Below, piece by piece: positions 45,510 through 58,327 of a stretch of DNA of 64,000 nt (position 1 is its first letter; each line of letters begins with the position of its first letter). A program made the position numbers and the translations under genes. The notes under the pieces were generated by a model. That model ran no database searches. It was given only the letters and a program-made list of their open reading frames with translations, and was not told where the DNA came from. Source of the DNA: Rhizophlyctis rosea (Eukaryota; Chytridiomycota; Chytridiomycetes; Rhizophlyctidales; Rhizophlyctidaceae); NCBI GenBank assembly GCA_027596075.1, contig JADGJC010000167.1:1-64000 (forward strand). Reading direction: 5' to 3'.

Positions 45510-47383
45510 ATGCTCCAGATCGTCCACCCAACTCACATCACCCACTTCCCCCGCCAGCCCCGCCACATCACCTCGGCTTCCTCCCTATCAGTCCGGCAAC
45601 CCCAGCCCGCTCCCCAACAGCCCCATTTCCACATCTACATTCGTCAAGCTGCTGATGGCTTATTTGCGGCCAGGTAAGACCCATCAACTCCACCACACAA
45701 CATCCATCGCACCCAATACTGACTCTGAATTCTTGCCCTCAACAGCGGCGGCTACAAAGCCAATCTCGCCCTGGGTCGTGCCTTTACGTTCGGCGGACAT
45801 GTCGTAACGATGGAAGTTCGGTGCACGGCCCAGGAGGCCCGTATCGCCGCTCTGGGCCAAAAAGTTCAAGAAGGCGTGGCAACATTTGGAGATAGGGAGC
45901 TGAAGACGTATCGGTTTATATGGGAGAGGATGAATGTTGTTGGTGTAGATTTAGCTCAATGGGCCAAGGTGTTTGGTGGAGGTACATTGGACGCTAGTGG
46001 GACGGTGTCTAAAAGGGACTTGGGAGATTGGTTGGAAGTAAGTAAATTGATCATTGTTGTGGTGCGGGGAAGGAACTGCGTGGAGCACTAACGGAACGCT
46101 TCTCCTTAACCCTTCCCAATCCTCCCAACCCTCGCCCAACCAAAAAACAGGACAAATCCCAAAATCCCTACCTAACCTCCCTAACCCACTACATCCACAA
46201 AAACCTCCAAACCTGCCGAGCAACCCACATAGTCTTCAACGAATCCACCACCCTCAAGATAACAACCCACCCCTCCACGCCCTCCTCCCTAACCCGCATA
46301 TTCATCTGCCACGCCTTCGAACACCTCCCCTTCGGCCCCTACGCCGGTGTAGGGGGGTTCCTATCTTCCACTTCACCGATTGAACATGAAAGGCTACGAA
46401 GCATTGAGGGAATCTGGGCGGTGAGCAAGGCGTTGGAGGTGTATGTAAAGAAGGAAGGAGGTATTGAACGCGTGACGACGTTGCCGAATCATCCGTTGGT
46501 TTATGGGGATGATTGGGATGGGGTGAGGGTTAGGAAGAATTTTGGGAAGGGCGTGGTGGGGGTGATTAATCTGGGTGTCATCAAGGTGAATAATGAGTGG
46601 TGCTGATTCCAAGGTGTAAGACCAAGGCGTTCATCTCTTTGTGAATGTTGCTAACAACTCTCCGTTATTCCCAATGTTCATTAGGGATGGCCGATCGTGA
46701 AGAGAATATGCGAGGAGATGCAGGACGAACCCATCCGCTTCATAGGTCTAAAGTCCTGGTCCATCACCGCTGCCATCGAAGAAGATATGAAAGATGTACC
46801 TAATTTCACGTATGGCAGCCTCCCGTGCATTCACTTTCTTCACTCCACAAATTTTGTAAACCCCCTGCACCAGACTCCTTCCCTCCTCAAAAGACGTGGA
46901 ACCCTTCTGGGACACCATCTCCGTCCTGCTCGTTCCGTCCATCTGGCAAGAGGCGTTCGGATTGGTGGTCGTAGAAGCGATGTTGAGAGGTATTCCAGTA
47001 ATCTCCTCAAATACTGGTGCGTCTTGCATTCGTTGATCCGCCGTTCCCTCGATATGAAATCCCACCCCTCACAATTCATCCCCAAAGGCGGCCTACCAGA
47101 ATCCCACCTCTCCATCCCCTACGTCCTTCCCGTAACTCCCATTCTCGGTGAGCGTGAAACCGACCTGATTCTACTTTCCCAGTACGGCGAATACAAAGTC
47201 CCACCGCAGTCCGAAGAACATATCATGCAGTGGGTCGAGACGATACGGTTACTTTTTAGAGACCGAGCGACGTATGAGAAAGTTAGCGAGATGGGACGAC
47301 GGAGAAGTTTAGCATACTGTAAAGGAGTAAATTTGGAAGGGTATGTGGAGTGGTTTGGGGAGTGTCAGAAGGGACGAGTGTGA
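45510..47383 (+). CDS. GT4-family glycosyltransferase
   Basis: Exons 45510-45673, 45746-46037, 46151-46585, 46685-46809, 46874-47016, 47088-47383 (phases agree) give 484 aa. The GT-B fold is seen from both ends: the N-terminal domain has SGGYKANLALGRAFTFGGHV, the glycine-rich loop of nucleotide-sugar transferases, and the C-terminal domain holds the GT4 signature PSIWQEAFGLVVVEAML (the E-x7-E motif) followed by GIPVISSNTGGLPE. KGWPIVKRICEEM and IRFIGLKSW lie between. The SNTG-GLPE junction is created by the last splice site, supporting it. Acceptor and donor sugars cannot be told. No signal peptide or membrane helix was seen, so it may act in the cytosol. Confidence 0.88.
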
Positions 47384-48853
47384 TCATGGGATAGGTAGTG
47401 AGAATTGTTGGCATAAGATGTAATCGTTACCACAATAAGAAATTATTACTTCTGAGCGGATTTCCCACCCACAACGTTGCCCTAGCCATCCCTTTTGAAG
47501 GATACCTAGTATCGTGTTTCGACGGTGGCGAAATATCCGCGTCCATGTTGCTTCCCTGTGCGCAAAGTGGCACGATTGATTGAAATTCCTGCCCTCCTTC
47601 TTTGAGAGCCCAACGATGTCTCCTAGGTAGGTGATCAGTCAGCTAAATGTTGCCGGTGCGCTCCGCGCGCGCAGGCGCAATCAAATCGAGCAGTGAGTTA
47701 GAGACACAACAAAATGGGGAAATGGAATCGGAGGTAAGTAGCCCGCACATTCACTCAAAATCGTAATGGCCTCAACTGTTCCTTGGTCGAACATCAATAA
47801 CATCTATAGGTATGGTTGACAATCCTAACATCTATAGGTATGGTTGACATTCCTGAGCTTTAGGAACAGAAGAATGGTCAACTTGGCATATCATGAGGTC
47901 ATATTACGCTCTTGAGATATGCTTTTGTGCTCTCAAGGGGTTGCGATAACTTTCTGATGACGGAGTTGAATCGATTCGTTCACCTATTGGTAGCGGTGCG
48001 GGATATTACTGCGATCGTTCCATGCCCATTGACACGGAACAAGGTGCGGATAAAATGATCGTTCTACTGATTGATTGCCCAGGTGCAAGATCTCATCAAG
48101 TCAGACACAGTAGACACCAAAACTGGATGATCACGAGGCTTACATACTCACCTCTCCGGATTCGTGCGTCATAGGACATTCCCTTACTTATTTGTCCGGC
48201 TTTGTGTCCCAAATTAACGGCGGACATACCGGTAGAGGAAGTGAGCTTTGCCAAGTTCTGATGCCCGACTTATGATAATTTCGTGTCAATCATGACTGCC
48301 GCCTCAGACTCGCCTCGCGTTCCTTTTGATTTCTTTATGATTGGATATGGTTGAGTTACCAAATCTTACAACCTTGAGAAGCTGGGACGTGGACGATGAG
48401 ACAGCGCGAAAGCAATAGGCAGACGGCTTATTTTTCCGGGGCATGTAATGGGAACGGGTGATGTATGGGAATCTGGCTTGATCGCGGTATTTGTCAAACC
48501 CATTGTGCGAATTTGAGCCCGATTGAGTTCATTGGGTTGATCGACTATATGCGGCTCCAAGGCTGGCAAAAGCTTGCATGCACTTATACATTCGTGGGTA
48601 ACTTCAGTTTCACCCCATCAGCTGCACAGAACTTTCTACGACTGCGCAAAAGTGTTCCATCAAAGCCATCGGAGCATGCGGTGCTCCCATTTCGGGGTGC
48701 GCCACGCAGTAACTATTGTTACTCAAGCGCCATATTTCTGCATTTGTCGCCTTCTCTAAGGATTCAGAGAAAATGGCCGGGTTGAAAGAGTCCCACAAGA
48801 AGGTCACACGCCTTCCCACCTCTGCCAATTCACCGTGAAGATTGAGAGACACG
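47384..48853. other. Intergenic region with a 28-bp tandem repeat
   Basis: About 1.5 kb without a supported gene. Two 28-bp copies (47799-47826, 47827-47854) of AACATCTATAGGTATGGTTG plus eight bases lie inside it. Confidence 0.55.
47799..47854. repeat. 28-bp tandem repeat, two copies
   Basis: Head-to-tail copies beginning AACATCTATAGGTATGGTTG; they differ by one base near the end. Too short to classify. Confidence 0.85.
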
Positions 48854-51800
48854 ATGGTTGATATGACCTATAAGGTGTCAGTGAGACTGCTGCTTGCCCT
48901 TGCCCTGCTGCTCACGGTGGTAAGCGCAGCCACTACCACGAAGTCGACAACAACAACAACCACTAGGTGAGACTTTTGAGAGTTTTATTGGCAATCTGGG
49001 ATGAGACCGAAGTGACAGACGTGCCAAGCACATGATGGAGCGTGTGTCCTCTATACCTCCTGAATCAGATTCGCATTAGGGTATCCATACTCCCATTGCA
49101 AAGCCGGACGCAGCAACCGTGACCTGAACTTCGAAGTCACACATCCCCACTTGCTGATCGTGTCACGTGCTTCTTTATTCAATAGGACCACGGCGGCCAC
49201 CACAACCGTTCCCACTGGTATCAGCACATCCGGAGGAAAATGTGGGACCGTTAACGGCATCCGCCTGTTCTGTGCCCGTGGTTTGTGTTGTTCATCCACT
49301 TGGGTATGCGGCACCGGGGCTGCTTGCGGAACTGGATGCAGAAGCGACTTGGGTCAATGCGGCACATCCACCACTTCTACCACCACCACCACTTCCACAA
49401 CGCGTGCTTCTACAACCACCATGACCACACCATCCGTTCCTACTGGGATCAGCACATCGGGAGGAAAATGTGGAACTGTTAATGGCGTCCGCCTTTCCTG
49501 TGCTAGTGGTTTGTGTTGTTCATCCACTTGGGTATGCGGCACCGGGGCTGCTTGTGGAACTGGATGCAGAAGCGACTTGGGTCAGTGCGGCATGATCACA
49601 ACCTCCACCACTACCACGAAACCTACCTCCACAAGCACGAGACCCGACACCACAAACACGATACCCACTGCCACTACACAACTGACCACCACAACTACAA
49701 TTTCTGCAACTCCAACCGGTATCAGCAATCTCGGAGGAAGCTGTGGAACTGTGAATGGCATTCGATACTTCTGCGCCGCTGATTTGTGCTGCTCGTCTGC
49801 ATGGAAGTGCGGCACAGGAACCGCTTGTGGAACTGGATGCCGTAGCGATCTGAGCAATGGCAACTGCATTGCTGCTACCACCATTACTACCGGTACCACT
49901 ACAACATCCAAATCTGCCACTACCACTACACAGTCGTCTATGACCACTTCAACGTCAACTACCACAACAACTGCAGCAAGCAGCAGCAACACCTTCGTGC
50001 CAATTCCAAACCAAGGTACAACACCCTCCTCATCCTTCAAATGCACATACCACATTCCGCCACCGCAAGACCCAGCTAACAGCAGTGGTGTCGGCAACTA
50101 TACCATCAACTATGCATCGTTGAATGACCTTCCCATTCTTGACATTTCCGTCCTCCTCCCCGCATCCGTGAAACTGCAAGCAAACACTACCCTTTTGGTC
50201 ACTACGTCACAATCGCATTCAACAGGAACAACATCCGCATGGCCAAGCTCTTTCCTTCTCATTGTTGGAACCGAATGGAGCTTGCAAGGATCATCCGTCA
50301 ACCCAGTTTTCCTTTTGATCAAATCCTGGACTGCACCAACAACAATGACGTTCACCTTCACCGTTCAAGTCGTCGCCCCCCAACAATACCTGAAATCCAT
50401 GACAATCTCAACCGTCTTCCTTCCCAACCTCAATGGAACATCATTTGTACACACGGATCTGACAAACTCCACCAACACGTCTCCCACCAACACCACAAAC
50501 CTCGCCCGTCGTGATCTCTCTCTCTCCCTAGATCCCTCCATCTCGCTCACCTTCCCTCTGAAAGATATCAAAGTCATCGACACAGATTACTTGAAATTCA
50601 AACTCACCGCAGCGCCCACCATCTCCGCACGCATTGACGCCATGTTCCAGCTTTCCTGGTCCGCAGACGGAGACGCAACGCCCTCCTATGGGTACTACGT
50701 TGTGCAATCGGGAAGTGCGGAGATGAAGTTTGGTGCGACCTTGGAAATTTTCGCCACCAATATCGAGATTATGGTGCCGGCGTTGACACTTTTGCCAAAG
50801 GTGCCGATTGAGGGTGTGCGAATCCCGTACTTGGATGTGGGGCTGTTTGTGGGGATTGAGACGCAGACGGTTTTGAAGCTTGAAATGAAGGCGAAGATCA
50901 CTTGTGGTTCGGTGAGTGAATGGCGATAAGATTTTCGATATGGACAAGCCGGAATGAGAGGACTGCGGATTTTGTTGTGCATTACATGTCACATTCACAC
51001 ATTTCTCTTCATCGTAGACCTTTACTTATACCTTCGCGGACATCATCGCAACCGGCGGTACACTCCCTCTCGCTATCCCCGCCCTCCCATCCAAAGGATT
51101 TACCATGGATAACACGGAACCCCTAACCTTCACTCCAACGCCCGGCAATGGAGAGATCAGCGTGCAGCAGAAAGTCAAACTGTCCCTCTCAGCTGAAGTC
51201 GGAGTAAAGGTCCCATTCGCAAAGGAAGCAGGTGTGGCGATTGGGGCTCAAATGGATTTGAAGCCATATATTGGCGTCGCGGCGAGCATGCCGAATTGTA
51301 CGTGCGGGTTCTTGGTGAATGAGTTCATTGGGGTGGATTTGGATCTGAAAGTGAATGATGAAAGTAGGTATTCTGTTGCCGGAAAAAAATGGGAGGAGAA
51401 GAGCAAGGAGGCATAACGGCTGGACGAAGCTGCACGATACTAAATTTCGCGTAACTATTTCCCAAATTACCAGAGGTCCTTGCCTTCTCCCCGCTCCCCA
51501 AAGAGAAACTGTTCGAGTTTTGCACCGACAATGGTTCCACCACCACAACCGCAACCTGCAGTACAATCACAACAACTACAACGCGGACAACCGCACCCAG
51601 CACAACGACATCAACCATCACATCATCACCCACACCCACCTTGCCTCCACCCTCCAACCTCCTAAGCATAACCATGCCCAACTCAACCTCCTACCTAATC
51701 AGCCCCTACGGCCTCTTCTTCGACGAAACGAGCGGCTTGCTCATATATATGCTCCAAAAGGGTTACGGCAACGCTAAAGTAGGGCCATATTACGTGTTTG

Positions 51801-52932
51801 GGTTGACGTTTGATACGAGCGCGTGGATTAGTGATGGGTGGTTGAGTTATTTGGGGACCCAGCTTGCGTTGGGTGCCCAGGCGCCCACCTTCCAGGATGG
51901 AAGTGCTGGGATGAGTTTAGCGGTGTTTTCCCCTGCCGGTGGTATAACGGTTCCGGCTATGTTGTATGATGCGGGGAATACGCCTGTTTGGTGAGTTATG
52001 TTGTTCTTCTTCAATTTGACCTTTTGGGGCAGAGAAGCACCGCTGCCTCCCCCGACTTTTCATTCACCAATTTGTACTCTCCCACCCACAAAACAGCGGA
52101 ATGTGCTGTCGCATGCAACTCGCCTACACTCTCAACCCCTTCGCTCTGAACTGTGCCGGATCGTCACTTCTCCCTCTTCCCCGATTCCCCCCGGCGTACA
52201 TCAATCTCGGGACGGGAACCAGCCTCACTTGGTACATTAATCACAATATGTCTGATTTTTCAAACTACAACCGCTTGTACTATGAGGCGAGAAACAACGG
52301 GACGTTGATTCCTATGTTACCCTGGCCTCGCAATATCCCGTCCGAGACGTTGTATCCTCAGGGCCAGGTTTCCATTGATGTGAGTGAGGAACAATTCCGA
52401 TGTGGTAACCTTGGCGGAGGCTAATACTTACCATATTTATGCATTGCTTTTTCTTTCCTTTCTATTTCAGGACCAACTCTACATGCTAGCATTCGACAAC
52501 ACCATCTCCGTGAATGCGACAAACCCCGCCTATATCTACAGAATCCACAAAGTGAACGTAACGGGTCACATCTGGACGTCTCCACACCTCATCTACAACG
52601 TGGCCGGCTCCACCGCTTTGTACATCAACCCCAATTTTCCCTCCACAATCGTTCTCTGCGCCCATGACTTCATCGTGCCCGCATTGGGGTGGAAGGCCGG
52701 CAATCTGATTTTGCGAGCGGTGGCCGTGGATGCTGCGACGGGCGCAGTCCAGCATGTCGTTACATTGCCTAATGTGCCTATCGGCCAGTTGAGCTTGATT
52801 GGTCATCCGGAGGATCCATCGACGTTTGTGGTGGTTTCGCATACGGAGAAAGTTCCGGATGTGAATATGTTGGATGTGGTTACTGTGAAGACGTTCCAGT
52901 TTGAACTTGGAGTTGCGCAGGCTGTCGAGTGA
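48854..52932 (+). CDS. Secreted chitin-binding protein with three CBM18 modules and unknown C-terminal region
   Basis: Exons 48854-48966, 49186-50911, 51018-51363, 51474-51990, 52097-52379, 52471-52932 give 1,148 aa. The first exon encodes a signal peptide (LLLALALLLTVVSA) and a Thr-rich start. Three hevein-type CBM18 modules follow (about residues 53-97, 131-174, 221-267), each with eight Cys in the order C..C..CC..C..C..C..C and the CCSS/CGTGxxCGTGC core. Thr-rich, probably O-glycosylated linkers separate them. The rest (about 330-1148) is beta-rich, with a second Thr linker at about 760-800; it is unrecognised. CBM18 binds chitin or chitin oligomers and is expanded in chytrids, where it may shield the wall or bind arthropod/fungal chitin. 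The first two modules are nearly identical in DNA over their second half. Confidence 0.85.
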
Positions 52933-53412
52933 AGGTCTGTTTGATGTAGTGGAAATATAGATGTAAAACAGAATACCGAACTCAAGACGCTACGATATAT
53001 CTGTAGATAGCGATATATATGTAGACAACGGACATCGTACCATTTGGCAGGATACATAGACGTTTTCTTACTCCTACGGTCTTCGTGGAGCCGAAATTTG
53101 CAGTCATACGTGGACATTTGGGTAGCTTGCATCTTACTACTGACGATGGCACACTGTGGCAGTCTGATTAATGCGGCCAATCAGTCGGGTTGGCCAGTCA
53201 AAGAAGTGGGTTTAATCCTTTGATGTTACAAGTCTTTGGCAACGGACTCCTTCCTATGGACAAGCAACACACAAAACAACATTCATTGAAACAACAATGA
53301 AAAGAGTATATACCGTGTCTTCCATTCCCACTGCAATAGCGACGTATGTTCGAAACTGGCTATGCCCCGCTCTTCCGTACCAACAAAAAATTTCCAACCC
53401 ATTTGCACTCTG
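52933..53412. other. Convergent intergenic region
   Basis: About 480 bp; no supported gene. Confidence 0.5.
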
Positions 53413-56400
53413 CTAAACCTCCTCTGGTTTTAACCCATCTTGAAACTTCCCAACCCTACACCCCTTACCCGCCTCGCTCCCCTCAACACTAACCACTTGC
53501 CCCTCCTTATTCGCCTCAATATACACCTCATCCCACTTCCAACCTGCATGACCATGGTCGTCCCAGTTGATCGGCTCAAGAAGCCATCCACCGCGCGCAG
53601 TGTTTGTCAATGTCAGTGGAACGTCTTCAGCGCGGGGGATGTGGTGGATCCCAATGTTAACCCACGCCACAGGGTTTTCCTGTTCCAACGATTCGCCGTT
53701 CGAGTATTTGGCGAAGGGGACGAAGGGGCGGTCGGTGAGTTGTTGGTTGAGAGAATGGGAGGATTCGTGTTCGGATGAGTGGTATTTGGTGATTGTTAGG
53801 TGGTGTTTGGCTGGAGTGATATAGGCGAGTTAGTGCATTGGTTTCGAAACTCCTCATCATAAGCGTGTGACAATGGACAAGGAAAACCTACCGACATCCC
53901 CACTCCGTCTCAACAACCCATTATCCGGAACAATATCCCTAATCGGCGCCATAAGTTCCAACCGGTAACCCCTATCATACCCCCAAGCATTCTTTCTATC
54001 CTTGTTGACAAAAAGTACCATCCCATCACGGTTACCCCAATTGTCGAAATCAATCTTTCCTTCATCTTCGTTCTTGATATCCTTTGTCACAAGCCGTTTC
54101 TCTACCCTTTTCTTCGGATTCAAAGCGTCCGAGTCGTCGGCCCATGCTGGCGTGTATTCTGTCACATTGAGAGTACGCCAGACGGGGGTGTTGGAGGTGG
54201 TAAGGAGGTCCAAGTCAAGTTTGTAGTTCGTCATCTGGTGCAATTTGTATGAGATGGAGAGGAAGATAGGTGCTGGGTAATAGCAGAAGAGGGACAGACA
54301 TACATGATCGTGAATAGCAGCAGCGCTTTCGTCATGTATGCGAGTTGTGAAAGGCTGTTGAGTCTTTGGGTCCCAAATGCCTGCACCGAACGCGTGTCAG
54401 GAAATTGGAAAATGAGAATTGTTAGGCAGAAAGAAGATTCTTACCAGCTTGTGGATATCCCGTGTAACTCGTCTCATGCTCGATTGTTCCATCCGGGTGG
54501 AATAAGTAATCAACGACGTAATCGTAGTTGCCGCTGTGAAGAATAACGCAAAAGGTGAAAGGGGTCAGGACCGACGGATTGATCGTCTTACCCTCTATGG
54601 CAATGTCAACTTACGTAGTATGAATCACCCTAACACCCAACACAACATCTTTTGTAGCTCCATAATACTCCAACCTCCTGCCTTCCAACAGCGGCCAGGC
54701 AAAGTGACGTCCGAGCGGCTAGTTCTGACGCATATTTCAGAAAGAATGCAGCACAGTTCGAATTGCCATCAGTCCTTACCCGATCCACTTCATAAAAGCA
54801 AAGCAATGCGTCGCGACCTTTTCGTCGTAGAAGTCCACGTTGACGAGTGTACCGTACGCGGGACAGTCATAATCAGGGAGCAAGGAGAAGGAGGTTGTGC
54901 CAAAGCCTATGAAGCGGTCCAAGTAGGCTGAGTTGCCCTGACCGAGCGCAGTCAAGTAGTCAGTTATACATTATCGAAATATCAATCCCAGTACTTGTAG
55001 TCAGCATGAATTAGACAACCCTTACCTGCCCAGGATCCGCAGCAGCATAATGCGTCACCGCCTCCTGCAACCCCATCTCATACAACACTCTCTCATTCTT
55101 GAACCTAACATCCCAAAGTACCAATCCAGTCTCCCTCGAGAACGTCCAGTAAAACTGCCAGTCCAGCCATTTGACGTGATGGGTTTTGAGATCAACCGTG
55201 TAGCGTGGGCGGTCAGTAGGGACCTGGCGTGGAGGTGTAGGCTTCTTGCGTTCCTTTGCCGGTCGGGGAAGTGTGGCCCAGGATGGGTCTGATGGAATTG
55301 GGATGTGTGTGAGAGTACCGGTGTCGTAGGCATGGATGAAGTCATTGACGGAGGAGAAGACTTGGGAGGTACCGTAGACGATCTAGCAGCAATGAGACTT
55401 AGAACTTGGAGGAGAACGAGGTCATCTCCCTTGAGAAGACGATATTTACCTTCAAAACGTTCCACTTAAAAGGATTTGTGCCAGAATGATCAACGCGAGC
55501 GTACAACCCTGTTGGCAAAATGTAGCTCCCCTCTGAGTCCCGATTGAAGAAGATCCAGCTCCTGCCAAACGGCGAACCGATCTATGAATCAGATACCGCT
55601 TTAAAGTATGAGCCTTCGATCACTCCGACACGTACCTCCTCAACGACCCATCAGTACTTTTGGGACTAACATCTTGCCAGGTCAATGTATCACTTCCGTC
55701 ACTCTTTCCATAGAACGTGGCGTTGAATAGTGCTTTCGTGACCTTCGCCAAGGGGATGGTGATCTTCTCCGCCACGAACGGAGTTAGACTTTTGTAGGAT
55801 GCCGAATCTTCCACGCGCGAGTTATGCGGAATGTCGTCTGTGAGTAGGGTGTAGGAGATTTTGGAGAGATCGGGTGGGGTTGTGAGTGGACCGACTTTGT
55901 AAACTTCGATGCGGGGGTTGTGGCGGGCACCGGCTACTATGTAGGCCTTATATGGGGGATGGAGTATGCAATAATGAGAACTTGAACCGAATATGCACGC
56001 AATCTTGCAAGATGGCTATCGAAGGAAGTTGTATACTCACTGTGGCAAACAGCTCCGGCGCCTCTCCATCCCCATCCAAATACTTCAGTACATCTGTCTT
56101 CTCATTCTTCCACACATCCACAACCCACAGGTAATTATCCCACACGTTGGCGTCCGCATACTTTGTCAAATTCAGTTCCTCACGTCCCGACAAAAACGTC
56201 TCAACGGCTTCCAAGTGTTGCCGTTCCAGAAAGCCGAATGGGTTTGGTTTCGCGGCGTGAGATGGAGTATATGTGGAGGCATTGTAGGATGGACATTTGG
56301 AAGCATAAGAAGAGTAGGAGGAGAACAAGGGGAGGTGGCCGCCGGTATGGTATTCGCCGGCGCCGAAGAGTTTGGAGAGTGGTGTGGGTGGAGGGAAGAG

Positions 56401-56461
56401 AAAACGCGAGATGAGTAGTGATGGCGATCAGGAAGAGGATTATGAGGAGCCTAGATGGCAT
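53413..56461 (-). CDS. Secreted copper amine oxidase, with a 5' frameshift and one faulty splice junction
   Basis: Topaquinone enzyme oxidising primary amines to aldehydes, H2O2 and ammonia. Exons 56461-56041, 55946-55632, 55581-55450, 55382-55026, 54937-54780, 54718-54615, 54533-54445, 54380-54304, 54234-53892, 53810-53413, about 797 codons. Markers: catalytic-base Asp in AYLDRFIGFG, YDCPAYGT, cofactor Tyr in HTTGNYDYV (across a splice), copper ligands HDH in AAAIHDHMTNYKLDLD, and the third His region GIHHIPRAEDVPL. MPSRLLIILFLIAITTHLAF is a good signal peptide, but between it and LSKLFGAGEYHTGG (about 56365-56430) the frame must shift by one base, with no possible intron. Also, exon 54937-54780 ends in phase 2 while exon 54718 needs phase 0 (before PLGRHFAWPL). 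It is either a young pseudogene or has two base errors in the assembly; the active-site residues remain intact. Confidence 0.8.
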
Positions 56462-58327
56462 GGTTGCGGAGTGACCCATCGTAGGAAATCAGACTCGTTC
56501 TGGCTAAGAAGGCTTCCGTCACCACTTCCAAACTCTGTGGCGTGCACAGAATCCTGTGAAGTTTGACCAGGAAGACAGCGGAGGCCTGCAAGCTTTATAA
56601 CCTCCTGCTGCCATTGCTTGGAGTGCACGGTTTGATATAGTAGGGTCAATACGATGGAGACACGAATGCGATGCTAGCGCGTTGGGAAAAAGAAAGAAGA
56701 AGCATGATGCATACTAACCAACTTCCCTTGACCTCCTTCTCCGCCTTGCTCTAAACAGGAAGATGTCGTCGCGATTCATGGAACTTAATTAATCATAGGC
56801 ATCTTCCTTGGTACCAGCATTCCCAACAGCGCGACGCCCTTGACCAATAGACCAAATCGAGCACAACAGCACAACGCGGATATGGCAAACTGACGCCATT
56901 CGCAACCATGACTGTAGCTAAACGTTGCGTGCATATTCAGCAGGCTACCATTTCGAGCAACTTATATCGGAGGTACGGGCAGCATTGACTTTGGCGAAGT
57001 GCTCCAGCAGGTCCAGTTCGTTTTGCTTTTCGAGAGGGACGCGTGGTGGCGTAAAGACCAGCTTCCTATTTCGAATGCCTGCTTAGCCAGCAGGACGCCG
57101 ATGCTCGGAGGAGTATGCAGATGCATGAGATGACATGATGAAACGCCGCACCTCTTCTCAACAAAGGTGCCGAAAGGATTGCTCTGTTCCTCCCATCCGT
57201 TCCAACTGTGGGATCCTGTCAGCGTCTCGTGTTCATCGACATCGGCCCTGATTGATGAAAACCTGATCGCGGCACAGTCATGTCATTATTGCGCCACGTG
57301 CCATAGCCGTCCCTCTCGGCTTGAGCTATGAAAAGTTCAGAACTGTTCTTTACAGACTGCAAAATTTCGTAACCTTCCGACGCTGTTGACTTGTCAAGCA
57401 TTTTCATAACGGATGGATTATGATGCAATGCACTCCCTACCCCCGATCCCTTCCGAAATCAGCTAAAAACACAGAAATCTGCCAATTTGAACTCTCCACA
57501 ATGCTGCTTGCGTCCAATAGAATTTGATCGTGCGTGCATGTAGTTTCCAGTGGATGAAATGAAGAAATGGAAGCTTTATGTACATCAGAACAGCACGATC
57601 GAATACCGGTACAGGAGCGTACGTGCACGGTCTCCTAAACTATCCACAAGGGTCTGCAACTGATGATTCCATCGTCGTCCGCCGCATCATATGCCAACAT
57701 ATCCCTTACGCTCCACCAATCGACTCTACTTCAACCGCTTCTTGCTCCTACTCATGCGTTCCTTGATATGCCACATGACCTGTCAGGCATCGACAACCTC
57801 CAAAAACATGCTAGGCTGCCGTTGTTTCTGCACTGCCCTCATCCCCCCAAGGATCTCCAACTCGGACGTCCGAACAGTTGCAGGGCGATATCCATGAGAG
57901 AATCGTGGCGGGGCTTGCTCTTCTAGTGATCCGGTGGTTGAGTACAGACTTCGGGCAGGAGTATCGCGATTCACGATCCCTAAATGGCGGAGAGTGGGAT
58001 GCGTGGGAGGGGTGAGATGCAGGTGTGTATGATAATCATGCGGGATGGAGCGATAAAGTGGTGGAGAAGGTACGGATTCCAGATCGGCGAAGGGAGGTGA
58101 TTATTAGGAAGGATGAACGAGCTTTATGTACAGGAAGGTTGAGGCGTTCGAGGAAATGGGTGGACTTCAAACATGCAGCGCTTTCGTAATGTTGATGTGA
58201 TGCCAATCACGTAATTTAGGTGGACTGTAAAGAAATTGCGGAGCCAAAGTTTAGCTCACCATTAACCCTGGCAGCAGTCGAACCGAGTAGATATTACCAA
58301 TGATCTTACCTAAATCCGCTCGGTGTG
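56462..58327. other. Intergenic region
   Basis: About 1.9 kb with only short open frames. No gene, RNA or repeat recognised. Confidence 0.5.
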
